From: Archegozetes longisetosus
Lineage: Eukaryota; Arthropoda; Arachnida; Sarcoptiformes; Trhypochthoniidae
Reading direction: 5' to 3'
Assembly: GCA_018873245.2 (NCBI GenBank)
Contig: JAEMBT020000006.1
Coordinates: 12,532,387 to 12,596,386 of the forward strand
Length of the DNA stretch: 64,000 bases
Part shown: positions 1-11,323 of the stretch, in pieces
Numbering within the stretch: the stretch's first letter is position 1
Layout of the letters: each line of letters starts with the position of its first letter
The notes under the pieces: model-generated
Database searches by the model: none
What the model saw: only the letters and a program-made list of their open reading frames with translations
What the model was told of the DNA's origin: nothing
Made by a program: the position numbers and the translations under genes

Positions 1-396
1 ACTCTACGATTGAAAAACTTGTTGAAGTCTTCGACAAGAACTTGGTTTATTAACTTGGGTTCGGACACCAATAAAGTAGGTGATAAAAGTTCATAAGTGC
101 TATAAATTGAGTGATTCATGAAATTTTATTTGGATTTGAATTTGTAAGAAATTTTTCATAAGACCATAAGATACTTACCCAACAATTTTTCCATTTGTTT
201 TGATGCAATTCCAATCATTTAAATGCAAAACATTTTTTAAAGCCTTAAAATTATGAAAAACTTTGTTTGGTAAACCCTGACGTTTCCAAAATGTTAGTTT
301 GTGATACAAATAAGAGACCAGTAAAGTTAAGATAATTAGTAACGCGAAAAATTTTGACTCAATCATTGATGAAACACAATTATAAAGTGAATCCAT
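1..396 (-). CDS. CYP3-like cytochrome P450, copy 1 (5' part, cut by window edge)
   Basis: First two exons of a microsomal P450 running off the left edge: exon 1 at 179-396 and exon 2 from 99 down past position 1. Exon 1 encodes MDSLYNCVSS, a hydrophobic N-terminal anchor (about residues 17-32) and the basic KLTFWKRQG linker seen before the proline hinge in CYP3-clan enzymes. The donor is GG|GTAAGT and the acceptor TATAG|CAC. Joining them gives KIVGTYELLSPTLLVSEPKL, a typical beta-1 region. The protein is clearly paralogous to the complete copy at 2194-3965 and the copy at 42465-44206. The haem-binding half lies outside the window, so integrity is unknown. A TATA-like TATTTAAA lies about 60 bases upstream of the ATG. 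Confidence 0.85.
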
Positions 397-1420
397 TTTG
401 GCGTTTCATAAGAGTTATTATGAAAACCTGCAGTTATTTCAGTTGAGGCATGTCTTTAAATACTTGTGTAAGTTAGTTTTTTAACTAAGGTTATTATTAA
501 AAAAAAGAATTAGAAGCTAAATGTATGGAACTTACGCACTAAGCTTTCAGTTTATAATTGAATAGTTAAGCACGTGACTTTAACGCTCAAGTATTACATA
601 TACTGCAGACTCATTTCAAGGTTTCAAACATAATGTTAATTCAATCTTTAGATAAATAACATTTTTAACTATTAATTCCTTACGTGTTCAGCAGTTAAAC
701 AGTTAATTTTATATCTATTATTTTTGACACAAATTAACAAATACCAACATCAAATACATTAATCGACATTAGATAAAAATGTGCGATTCTATACGAGAAT
801 AATTTTGAAAATTTAACTTTTTAGTACAATCAAATTTCTTATGAAGTTTTAAAAATATGTTATAAAAAACTGATTAGAAAAGATTTCTTAACTTAACTCA
901 GCACTTTCTTAGCTTTATATGTCTAATGCAAAACATGAATCCGATTTTCAATATTATTTCTGTTTCAACTTGACATTTGTTGTCAAATGAAATATGGTCA
1001 TTCGTCAAAATGAGGAAAAAACTGAAATGTCAGTATTTGTCGAAATAAAGTAAAATGAAATGTTCGAATGTATCGATATAAAGAAAAAATCTGAAGGCAT
1101 TGAGTGTCAGTTATTAATAAAGTTAACTGTTAAGCCTTTAATACGAATTATGATTTAAGATCAGTTAAACTTAATCAATTCATAATTAGCTTTTATTCAA
1201 CAGAGCTTAGGTTTCAAACATTTTATAACAGTTTCCACAAAATTAACGATCGAAAATTCATATTAATTCAGTTTATAATTTATCTACAATTCAAATAATC
1301 TTTATTTAAGTGTTAAAACTAAAGAAACAAAATGAGTTGCAAAATAAATAAGTTATTCTTCTAAACAATCTGAAGCATTTACTTATAACAAGTTCATAAT
1401 CAAGCGCACATGCATTAAGT
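397..1420. repeat. Duplicated 5' flank of the P450 pair (unit A)
   Basis: About 1 kb upstream of copy 1 is co-linear with 3966-5060 upstream of copy 2. Shared blocks include ACTGATTAGAAAAGATTTC, GTGCAAAACATGAATC-type sequence, CAGTATTTGTCGAAATAAAG-type sequence and TCAGTTAAACTTAATCAATT. The duplication therefore took the promoter region as well as the gene. Unit A lacks the 349-bp MITE that unit B carries at 4075-4423. No other gene is visible here. Confidence 0.75.
455..462 (-). promoter_or_regulatory. TATA-like box of P450 copy 1
   Basis: Read on the minus strand this is TATTTAAA, about 60 bases before the ATG at 396. The same element (TATTTAAG, 4014-4021) lies at nearly the same distance from copy 2's ATG, in otherwise diverging flank, which supports a core promoter role. 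No transcription start was seen directly. Confidence 0.4.
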
Positions 1421-1599
1421 AGTGCTCAGCAAGAGTCGAATCGATTTGAGAGAATTTGCATATTCAATCAAATTTCCAATCGAAATCACTATATATTTTT
1501 TTGAACGCATTCACGTTGAATCCGAGTCAAGTTCAAATCGAGTCCGAGTATAACTCAAATAGATTTGAATAGATTTTAACTTTGATGATAGAATCATTG

Positions 1600-1800
1600 G
1601 CCTAGACCACAACAAGGCATCTGAAAGGAAAATCGATTGGCCTCCTTATTCTCTAGACGTTAACCCTTGTGGTTACTTCGGCTGCGCCAAGAAACTGTAA
1701 GCTAGGCGCCCACATAGAGCATATGATCATTTAATCTTCCGCAGTTGCAGTTTATTATGCTGTTCGAATTTTGTATCTAGCTTTGGAGTTTTCGAGAAAT
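1600..1800 (+). mobile_element. Tc1/mariner transposase fragment
   Basis: Plus-strand translation around 1636-1690 reads IDWPPYSLDVNPCGYF, matching the WPPYSPDLNPxDYF block around the last catalytic Asp/Glu of Tc1/mariner transposases. Stops follow at once, and no terminal repeats or N-terminal half could be found. This is an old fragment between the two P450 units. The rest of 1420-2190 shows only AT-rich sequence. Confidence 0.55.
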
Positions 1801-2193
1801 AAACTTCTATTGTAGGAGTGTCTGTTATTTGTCACCGTGAATGTTTCACTTCATATAATAATTATAGTAAATTTCTATAACTTTTTTATACTAGAATAAT
1901 TAAAATAACTTCATTTTCGTATTTTAAAAGACTCTAGTTATGAGTTGTTAAATAACACAAGGATTACGAATAAAAGTTCAAGTTAATTATAATTCATTTG
2001 TGATATATGTTTGGTGAAGAAAAACAGAAGTCATTATGTTAAGCTAGAAGAACCAAATACTAGCAAAAAAATGTAGATTAAGTTTTCAATAAGTCATTTA
2101 GTCGATAGATGAAAAACATAAGTCAACTCAAAGCAATTACTTAACGCGATTTATCAGCAAACAATTCAAATGTTGAGATCGTTTCATAATCTT

Positions 2194-3965
2194 TTATGAC
2201 CTCTTTTTTACTTTCAAAATAAGATGTTTAGGCATCGCAATGATTTGTCCAGAATAGTATTCGATTGGCTGTTCGAACAATTAAATAAGTATTTCTAAAT
2301 TATTATTAATTTCCAAATTTTAGTGCATCATAATTGAGAACAAACCTCAGTTTCATTGCATTTAACGAATTCATATTTCTTGTATAGTTTTGTCAAACAA
2401 TACTTCATTTCTAATAAGGCAAATCTCATTCCAATACAATATCGCGGTCCGTCAGCAAATGGAAGGTAAGTTCCCGGTTTTATGTTATGCTTGTTTTCAG
2501 GCAAAAACCTTTCGGGTATGAATTCATCTGCATTTTCAAAATTATCTGGATCTCTGTGTACGGCTTTCACGGGAATTGTGATCAGGGTGCCTTTTGGAAC
2601 ATAAATGTCACCCAGTTTATAATCGCAAACAGGTTTACGCTCTATTCTGACAACCGAAGGTTCAAATCTGAGAGATTCTTTGATACAGGCGTCTAAATAT
2701 GATAATTGATTAATATTATCAAAATCAGGTTCGATTCCATTGAGCTCTTCATCAATTTCTTTTATTAGTTTTTCTTGTTTTGAAGGATTTCTCACTAAAT
2801 TGTACAAAAGATTTATGAGTCCACTCGAAGTCGTATCGAATCCTCCGATCAAAAACATAATACAGTTATCGATGACTTCTTTATCATCGAGTCCTTTATA
2901 AAAAAACAATTGAAAATTATGTTGATTGTTAAGTATTTATCGTAAAACAGATATCTAGGTACTGACTGATTTTAGAGGAAGCTTCTAGATTGTCGTTATT
3001 AGAGTCGAGTAAAATCTGCAACAAATCATTTCTTTTAATATTATTTTGTTTTCTCTCGTCAATCATTTTCTGAATCAGTTTTGTCATAAAGTCCATGGCC
3101 GTTCTGTCAAAAACTCGAAAATCAAAGATTTTTGAAAGTGTGGGAGAGAAAAGTGCTATTAATTGTTCAATTGAAATATCTTTCATGAACACTTTTCTCG
3201 AGTTCAATACTAAAGGATTTGTTGAGTCATTCACAGAATTAACTTCAGTTGCGAAGAAAGCTCTCAAAACAGTGTCCAAAACAAACGATTCAAAATAAGG
3301 TCTCACATCAAAAGACTCTCCACTTATAACAAACTTTTCAATATTATTCAAAAACAGTTGTATTGAATCCTCAAATAGTTTTCTGACTTTTTTAAGGCTA
3401 GCCAAAGTAAATGCTGAAACTACTAGATGCTTCGAAGATTTCCAAGAATCATAGTCCAACTGAAAAATGCATTTTCCAAATGGTTGACCAGGTAAAGCAT
3501 AAATCTTTGTATTTAATCAGAAAACTTTGAATAGATAAAACAGTACAAAACTCAGAAATAGCTTTCATATCATTACTCTATGATCGAAGAATATTTTGAA
3601 GTCTTCGATGAAAATTTGATTTATTAACTTGGGTTCGGTCACCAATAAAGTGGGTGATAAAAGTTCATAAGTGCTATAAATTGAGTTATTCATAAAGTCT
3701 TTTGAGATTGATTTCTGTACGAAGTCTTTCATAAAACCAAAAGACACCCAACAATTTTTCCATTTGTTTTCATACAATTCCAATCGTTTAACTGTAAAAC
3801 ATTATTCAAAGACTTGAAAGTATGAAAAATATCGTTTGGTATCCCCTGACGTTTCCAAAACGTTAATTTACGATACAAATAAGTAACCATTAAAGCTAAA
3901 ACAAGTAGTATTGAGAAAAGTTTCGACTCAATCATCAATGAAATATAGTCATAAAGTGAATCCAT
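2194..3965 (-). CDS. CYP3-like cytochrome P450, copy 2 (complete)
   Basis: Five exons on the minus strand (3965-3748, 3673-3577, 3504-2967, 2893-2346, 2268-2194) join without a frame break into 491 residues, the usual P450 length. The family inserts one oxygen atom into lipophilic substrates using electrons from P450 reductase at the ER. Visible landmarks are the N-terminal anchor, the I-helix GGFDTTSSG, the K-helix ESLR (ExxR), FIPERF and the haem-binding FADGPRYCIG with its ligand cysteine. The last exon (PIEYYSGQIIAMPK...) has the CYP3-type C terminus. Intron 1 uses a weak donor (GTGTCT) where its paralogues have GTAAGT. CYP3-clan membership rests on the N-terminal linker and tail, not a tree; the substrate is unknown. 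Confidence 0.92.
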
Positions 3966-4013
3966 TTTAGCGTTTCATAAGAATTATTATGAAAACTCCA
4001 GTTGAAGCCTGCT

Positions 4014-4021
4014 CTTAAATA
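4014..4021 (-). promoter_or_regulatory. TATA-like box of P450 copy 2
   Basis: Minus-strand TATTTAAG about 50 bases before the ATG at 3965, conserved with copy 1 within the duplicated flank. Confidence 0.4.
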
Positions 4022-4074
4022 CTTGTGGAAATTACTTTTTAAACTAAGGTCATTAATAAAAAAATTAGAAGCTA

Positions 4075-4423
4075 TGGGGTGTTCAAAAAGTATAACAACT
4101 TTTTTTTATTTATAGAATGAAAACGAAAAGAGATATCTATGCGAAAATTTCAGGCATTAAACTACATATTTATATCTATATTCTAGGCAACTTGAATGAT
4201 CCCATAACTCCAGCATATCCAAAAGATGTCTAAAGCTTTATCTGGAAGACATTCCAGTAAAGCTTAGATCTGTTGAATATGCTGGAGTTATGGGATCATT
4301 CAAGTTGCCTAGAATATAGCTATAAATATGTAGTTTAATGCCTGAAATTTTCTCTTAGATATCTCTTTTCGTTTTCATTCTATAAATAAAATAAAAAGGT
4401 TTTTTTACTTTTTGAACACCTTT
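4075..4423. mobile_element. Foldback MITE, 349 bp, TA target duplication
   Basis: An almost perfect hairpin with about 150-bp arms. The left arm starts GGTGTTCAAAAAGTA and the right arm ends ACTTTTTGAACACC. The arms are nearly identical through AACTTGAATGATCCCATAAC, so the element is young. TA flanks both sides (4073-4074 and 4424-4425), as in Tc1/mariner-type MITEs. The corresponding place upstream of copy 1 (about position 518) holds no insert. There is no coding capacity. Confidence 0.85.
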
Positions 4424-5189
4424 TAACTTTTATTTTATATGTGTGGGACGTGCGCACTAGGTTTTTAACTTATAATTGAATCTGGACGTTCATGTTTAAT
4501 ACATTCCAAACTTATTTCAAGGTTTCATACATAATGCATAATTAGTTCATTTTTTATAAAGTTTTTAAAATATGATTAGAGAAACTGATTAGAAAAGATT
4601 TCATAACCTAAGAGAACACTTTTTTTGGCTTTATATATTTAGTGCAAAACATGAATCTGGTTTTCAATGTTATTCCTGTTTCATCTTTATATTTGTTATC
4701 ATATCATATTTGATGATTCATCAGAATGAAAAAATTGAAATGTTAGTATTTGTCGAAATAAAGGAAAAATCTGATGGCTTTGAGTGTCAGCTATTAATAA
4801 AGTTAACTATTAAGCCTTTAATACGAAGTATGATTTAAGATCAGTTAAACTTAATCAATTCATAATTATTTTTATTCAATAGAGCTTAGGTTTCAAATAT
4901 TTTAACAGTTTCCACAAAACTAATGGTCGAAAATTCATATTAATTAAGTTTATAATTTATCTACAATTCAAATAATAATCATTATTTAAGTATTTAAACT
5001 AAATATACTAATTAGGTTGCAAAATTACAAAGTTATTCTTCTAAAAGATCTGAAATATTCACTTCTGTTGACCTGTTGATCTGTTGACTTAGAATCTGAT
5101 CGTTAACAATCTGTGAACATTTTGGTATGAGGCTCACTGTCATTCAGTTCAGTTATGGGGCTGAAGTCTCAGGTTCGAGTCTTGGAAGT

Positions 5190-6290
5190 TAGAATCAATT
5201 AGAGCAAGTTAGTAAAATCACAAACCTATGTACGAAAATATGCTAATAAGAGTATTCCGTGTAGAGCAACAATTAAAAATATTGTGTCGAAATTCAGAAA
5301 TACAGGCAGTGTATGTGACAAAAAAAATTTACTGACTGAAGCGAATTTGAATAAAGTTCCATAAGAGATTCGGAAATAAGAAATAAACGAAGAGCTTCAC
5401 AATTGTCAATATCTCAAAGCTCTTGTTGTACGGCGGCAAAAATCTTGATATGTATCCCTATCGTATAGGCGTTATTCAGGAATTGAAAGAATCCAATCCT
5501 GAAAAGCCAAAAGAATATTGTGAATGGTTTCTAAACTTCATCAAACAAGGAGTTTTAGGCTTAACCCTTCTTCTCAGACGAACCCTGGTTTTATCTTTCA
5601 GGATATATCAGTTCTCAAAACTCTCGGATGTCGGAAATAGATAAGTCATTAATTTATTGAATCTTTTCTCCACCCGCAAAATATCCACTTATCGGTGTTT
5701 AGTCTGCGATAAGTCGCAAAAAAATTAATGATCCGATATTTTCAATTCAGAAGAATGTCAGAATTTTACGGAAAATTGTTCCAAAATTAAGCGAAGGAGA
5801 TTCGACATAGACGTCTTCAACAAGACAGGGTAGCAGCCCACATAGCCAAAAAGTCTTTTCCTCATCTAATCTCTTATTTTGCTAACTTATTAATCTCAAA
5901 AAGTAACCGATTTCTCTCGACAGAAGTTGAGTGGCCTCCGCGGTCTCCCGATTTGACGAACCCAGACTTTTTTCTATAGGACATCTGAAGAATAGAGTTT
6001 ATTCACAAAATCCTCAAAATCTCGAGGAATTAAGATTAAACATGATGAAATTAAAGAAATAAGTGTTGAAGCATTGCATAAAATTTCTGAAGATATGGTA
6101 AACCGCGTTCGGATACGTCTGGCTATGAATGGTGGACACTTCCAGCAGTTAGTATAAACTGAATTAGATAATCAAAAATAAAGAATAATTGAGCAAAATT
6201 CAATTTCTCTATTAATTGTAATTAAAAGGCCATTAAACTTTTTCGGTGGCTAGCAACACCAGGCTAACAAGTAAAAAAAGACCCTGTATT
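5190..6290 (+). mobile_element. Degenerate Tc1/mariner-superfamily transposon
   Basis: Fragments of one transposase run in order on the plus strand across several frames: a helix-turn-helix piece (IKNIVSKFRNTGSVCDKK, near 5265-5325), YPYRIGVIQELKESNPEK with CEWFLNFIK (5455-5550), a catalytic-core piece ending LSGLR near 5935, and a C-terminal piece with HKISEDMVNRVRIRLAMNGG and HFQQL (about 6075-6155). Stops and frame changes are numerous, so it is inactive. Exact ends and terminal repeats were not resolved. It lies just upstream of the protease fragment. Confidence 0.8.
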
Positions 6291-6342
6291 TGGGTAATCA
6301 AATTGACTTAGCATGCATATCGATTTAGTTTTCATTCTAAAG

Positions 6343-6494
6343 GGTGATTCTGGTGGTTCTTTAATTGAATATATAAATGAAAGAGTAACAGTTGTCGACG
6401 TGATATCTTTTGGAGTCGGATGCGCCATAAATTTCCAGAAATTTACGCAAAAGTTTCTTATTTTCTCGATTTGATTTTGAGTCGTACGAAATGA
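6343..6494 (+). pseudogene. 3' fragment of a trypsin-like serine protease gene
   Basis: After an AG acceptor (TCTAAAG) the sequence encodes GDSGGSLIEYINERVTVVD, then SFGVGCA, resembling the last two coding exons of the protease at 6896-9349. Relative to that gene the intron between FP and IYAKVSYF is absent. One base is missing at GCCATAAATTTCC (near 6429), shifting the frame before the EIYAKVSYF tail; a TGA then ends at 6494. No upstream exons with the His or Asp of the triad were found. It is a relic of a tandem paralogue or a partial intron-less copy. Confidence 0.75.
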
Positions 6495-6895
6495 AGAACA
6501 TCAAGTATATTAAAAGCAATTCCATAAAAAGAAACTTTCATTTAGATGAAGTCACGAATTTTACTGAAAAGTCAAATAATTGTAAACTTAATTCTCATTA
6601 AAAGCTTATAACTTTATGCAAAAATTCAAAATAATTGTTTATTTGCACAGTTATTAAACTATTTTACTTACTTTCAGTGTCTGAATTTGATTATCTGGGG
6701 GTCAATTTGAACTTCAAAAAATGAGCAAAGAATTTCTTGATAGATATTTAAAATCCTGTCTTTCCATAAATTTTTATTGAGTGCAATGAAGTCTCTGGAA
6801 TAGTCTGATTCGCAAAAAATAATTAAAAATGATATTTTATACCCGTATTTTACATCGCATATATAATAGTTTATATATGTCTAGACGAGACAAAT

Positions 6896-9349
6896 ATGGC
6901 ACGAATGGCACTTTTAGTATTATTTCCTCTAATTTTTTCAGGCAAGCATTATTTTTCCTTATTAACAAAACCAATTCAAATTTTTTTCAATCAACTTGGA
7001 TCATTTTCAAAATTTTCTAACTTGTTTTGAATATCGATCTCAAAAGTTGCGAATAAGAGCAACATAACCACTATTTGATTTTAATTAAAATCATTGAATT
7101 TATTTGTTGAACTTCAGTAGCAAAAAGTTGTAAATGTCAATACGAAAACAATGACGATGAAAGTGATCAAAGAGATTTTGGTGAAAGGCTTAAATTTTAC
7201 GGTTCAGAGACTGAAGAGAGTTGGTTTGGAGGAAGGCACAGATCTGCAAATATCTCAAATTTTGCTGATTTTTCGCTCAATACTCTTTTGATAACCAGCG
7301 GTAAAGACAAGGGCAAACCTGTTACCGTCCCAGATTGTGGCAGAAATGGTTTACCGTTTGTGGGAAGAATAGTTGGAGGAAAGAGTGCGGAATTAGGGGA
7401 ATTTCCGTGGGCTGTACTCATCTTAACCTATGACAAACCAATGTGTGGCGGAACTATTCTCAATGAAAGATGGATTTTGACTGCAGCCCATTGTTTCAAC
7501 GAGTAAACTTATTTATACACACTATTTTTTTTCTTCAAATTCAAATTAGTCTATTTAAGTACCTAAGTATCAATGAAAAGATAAATTAACTAATTCATTA
7601 CTTTCTGTAAAAAGCCGCAAAAATCCGAGTGGACTGACTATAAAAGTAGGAACGATTGATAGCAATAAAGGAACCACTTATAAAATAATGAAAATAGTTA
7701 AACACACACGATATAATCACGATACCATGGAAAATTCTGATATCGCTCTCTTAAAGACAGATCAAGCTATTAAATTGGAAAAGCACAAAAATATACAAAC
7801 TATAAACGGGGTAAATCAAAAAACTGAATTATATATTTTATGAATGAAGTTATACCAAAAGAAAGCAGGCTTCAAATTGTCAACTATTTACATTTTATCG
7901 ACAGCCGCAAATAAGTGGTAAATTGTAAAGTGTATTAAAGTAAACTTTACTAAACACTGCTTTTTATCTCACATCGAACTTTTATATTAAAAGTAATTTT
8001 AGGATAAGTTTCATTTTTTAAATCATCAAAATATTTTTCGACATTTATGTGAGAAGCTTGAAATTTATTAACATATTTCCACTTAATTTTATTATTAATT
8101 TTATGTGATTTGAGAAAATTGAATATATGCAAAACCAACCAGAGCATAAAATAGAAATATTTTTTGAGTCAAACAGCTTAATATGGAAAGAAAAATAAGG
8201 TTCAGGAGAGCTCACTTTAGGACAATTGTCTTTAGGAGAGTTTAACAAAGACTTCAAATCAATTGGTTCCTTAAATAAAAAAAACCAGCTAAATAATCGT
8301 CTTTAGTAGTGATTAAGGTTAGGAAATATTGTAAAATACAACTTTTAATAGTGTTGAAAATATTAGTATTTCACTATGGATTCTATCACAATTAATAATA
8401 TTTAGATAAAGAATAAAATATATTAATTAATTCTAATAAATCCATATTGAAATACCAATATTCAATTCTATTAGAAGTTGTATTTCACAATAATTCCTAA
8501 CCTTAGTAGTGATATTCGAGTTCGGTTTTAAGATAGGTTATCTAAAAATGTATAGTAAATATTTTGTTTTAAGGTATGTCTGCCTGCCAGATATGAAGAA
8601 CCTAGAGGCAGAAAGTTGACAGTAGTTGGTTGGGGTCTAGTTGGAGAAAATAAAGGCCCATCAAGAGTCATGAAAAAAGTTTATCTCGATTTGATAGATG
8701 AAAAAACTTGTGCCAGAAGGTTCAAAGTGGCAATGGTTGGGTATCCCAATGGATATACAATATATAAGTCACAACTATGTGCGTACACTAAGAATAGAGA
8801 TGCGTGTCAGGTATGTTTATCAACTCATTTTGATTGTCAAACCATTTTTATTAATAATTTTTTAAGGGTGATTCTGGCGGACCAGCTATTGAAACAGTAA
8901 ATGGTAGAGCAGTACTGATCGGTGTTGTTTCCTTTGGAATCGGATGCGCCACAGAATTTCCAGGTTTACATTATAAAGTTATAATAGTTCAATTGAACCA
9001 TTAGAAAACCGTGAAAATTTTGGTTGAGTCGGCTTCCCTGATATTGTTGTACAAGTGAATCATAATGACTCCAATATTTGAAATAAGAGTGTTGTAAATC
9101 ACTTATTCAGTAAAGTATCTGCATATCACTAGCTGAACTCAAATGTAAAGGTCATACGCAACAATACGAGACGAAAACAAACACTTGATAATAGTGCTAA
9201 CTAATCAGTCTGCTTTATCTTAAACTAAATTTATCCATAAAACTCCAGTATTTGAGAGATAAAATCTAACTAAAGTTTTTGTTTTTAATTCAGGAGTCTA
9301 TACAAAAGTCTCTTATTATGTCGATTGGATCGCAAGCCATATGAAATAA
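6896..9349 (+). CDS. Secreted trypsin-like serine protease (S1)
   Basis: Six exons (6896-6941, 7118-7502, 7615-7810, 8574-8810, 8867-8963, 9294-9349) join in frame to 338 residues. Exon 1 gives the signal peptide [16 protein letters not shown] pro-region of about 100 residues follows, then the activation site GRIVGG. The triad is His in LTAAHCF, Asp in NSDIALL and Ser in GDSGGP. The Asp in NRDACQGDSGG is the S1-pocket residue that gives trypsin-like Lys/Arg specificity. Expected role: an extracellular protease of digestion or of a clip-like cascade, though no clip domain is evident. Intron 1 needs a GC donor (G|GCAAGC), and intron 3 contains a MITE. A TATATAAT lies about 36 bases upstream of the ATG and AATAAA occurs near 9372. 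Confidence 0.9.
8314..8505. mobile_element. hAT-like MITE in protease intron 3
   Basis: A 192-bp palindromic element with about 65-bp inverted arms (TAAGGTTAGGAA...TTCCTAACCTTA). It is flanked by perfect 8-bp direct repeats GTAGTGAT (8306-8313 and 8506-8513), the duplication length made by hAT transposases. It is non-coding. Confidence 0.75.
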
Positions 9350-10122
9350 AGTTTATATTTACGGAGCGGAAAATAAATGTTTCATCATTATATAATATGA
9401 TTTATATTATTTTTACTAACGATGATTGTTGACCTGATACATCTTAAAGCTGAGGTTTCTAGATTAAGAGTTCATTCGTATGAATAAATTGTTCAATCGG
9501 TTGAGCACTATCGCACAAAACATTTAATTGTCATTTAGTAGTTTACGATTCTATGCATTTTTATTTGATTATCTCCTCAATCCTGCCTCTATTTAGACTA
9601 GTGAATAAACCCTCTTATTGTTTGAAAACTTGTTTCAATCAATTGTTCACTGAAGCTTGAAAGGTTTGAGCTAAATTCCGGTCCTTTGTCGCTCAAAGTT
9701 TCACGTAATTCACTTTGAATTCTACTAGTGTTCGTTTATATGAGATATTTTTAGAGTTTTAGCTGCTTATTCAATTTCAATCATATCTAGATTTATGATT
9801 TAGCCAACTTGAGGCAAAGTTACTTTTAGTCTATGTAATATTTGTTTTTATAGATGAGTCACTGTTAATAATGATCACTTTTTTCGCGTAATAATCTTCG
9901 TTGAGATAACTATGATATTGATAAACATTACATTTCAATGCTATGTTTCAAATTATTTTATTGTTAATCAAATATTTAACAATGTTTGTTGAGTCACTCA
10001 ACTTACTATTTTATTTAATAATTCATCGTTAGTATTAACAGTAATAAAACTTATCAGAGGGAAACGCGTCAGTCCTATAGCTTTAATAGTATTAACGTTG
10101 AACGAGTTAATAAATAATTAAA
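9350..10122. other. Intergenic, AT-rich
   Basis: Holds the poly(A) signal of the protease and the presumed promoter of the Rab-like gene. No open frame, terminal repeat or RNA gene was recognised. Confidence 0.6.
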
Positions 10123-11131
10123 ATGGGAAATTGCATAAAAAAGTGTTGTGATCAAAACGATGATAGTACGGTAAGAAAGCTAAACAAAAACTAACTTAAT
10201 TACTTGTCGCATTAGATTTATCAAAGTAAACTCTCAGAAACAAATAAGAAAATTTTTACTAAGCTACTTTTTACTTACCTACCTTATATATTGTCAAGTC
10301 TATTGCATAACTTTTATAATCCTGTTTGCGTTCATTGTGATCTAAAAGTTTTTCATAACCCAAGTATTGCTCTATTTGATGACTAAATTTTATATATTAA
10401 TATTATTCAGTTAGAAGATAAAGAAGTAATGCCTGAGAATCAAACTATAAGACCGCAATATTATTTTAAAATACTATTAGTCGGTGATCAAAGTGTTGGA
10501 AAATCTAGTCTTATTAGTCGCATAACTTCTGATGAAGTTCCAGATTCAATATCACCAACAATGGGAGTTGACTTTGCTCGAAAATCATTGATTGTTAATG
10601 ACTTTGTGGTGAAGTTTCATTTTTGGGATCCATCGGGCAATCAACGTTTCAGAGAATTACTTCCAAACTATTTTTCAGGTGAAATTAAAACTATTAAAAA
10701 TTGATTTGACCTTAAGGACAAGTCATCTTATAATCGATTTTTACAGTAGTTCCGAAGCTTTGCTCCAAATCAATTTATTAAAAATTGATGATTGCATGAA
10801 GGTTATAATCTGATTTCCTTAAAAATTAGATACAAACGCTGTATTATTAATGTATGACATCAGTCGTGAACAAACTTTCACATCATGTAGTGATTATTGG
10901 TTACCAAGCATTAGAGCTAATGCTCGTCCGCCGCCAAACCTTACGATGATTTTAGGCAACAAATCGGACTTGTCTTCTGATCGAGCTGTTAGTGTAACAC
11001 AAGGTCTCTGTTTAGCAAATCAAACAAACTCTTTGTTTATGGAGGTGTCTGCAAAAACTGGTGATAATGTTGAGAATCTTCTAAATACTATAGGAAATCA
11101 ATTGATACATATTTATCAGCAAAGATCATAG
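10123..11131 (+). CDS. Rab-like small GTPase with N-terminal acylation motif
   Basis: Three exons (10123-10170, 10411-10678, 10830-11131) join in frame to 205 residues. The G domain shows the P-loop GDQSVGKSS, switch I threonine in TMGVDF, the G3 motif WDPSGNQRF, NKSD and the SAK motif in SAKTGDN. Rab family is the best fit, but the subfamily is not recognised. Three features are odd. The usual catalytic Gln of WDTAGQERF is Asn here. The C terminus (HIYQQRS) has no prenylatable cysteine. The N terminus is MGNCIKKCC, a consensus for N-myristoylation with adjacent palmitoylation. The protein may therefore sit on membranes by its N terminus, as plant ARA6 does. An alternative 3' exon with a CxC tail cannot be excluded. 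Confidence 0.88.
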
Positions 11132-11323
11132 TAATAATCGTTTTGGGTTTAATATTTGTTTGTGATTAGAAGTACAATTATGTTTGAGTAAGCTTGACCA
11201 GTTTTACGCACAGATCAGTTGAAATCCTAAGATGAAAAGTCAGCTTTCATATTTATCTCATGTTTAAACAATTTTTTTGTCATCTCTGTTCAAGTTTATT
11301 TTGACCTTTTTGACCTAACTGTA

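Larger units (their letters stand above)
3966..5060. repeat. Duplicated 5' flank of the P450 pair (unit B)
   Basis: Co-linear with 397-1420 and interrupted by the MITE at 4075-4423. Similarity fades near 5050-5060, marking the distal end of the duplicated unit. No additional gene is visible. Confidence 0.75.

Noticed and set aside
5140-5190. tRNA-like or SINE-like B box (GGTTCGAGTCTTGG)
   Set aside because: No matching acceptor stem, D-arm or A box within tRNA distance, and no poly(A) tail or duplication around it.
7197-7421. Minus-strand frame opposite protease exon 2
   Set aside because: Shadow of the real plus-strand coding exon.
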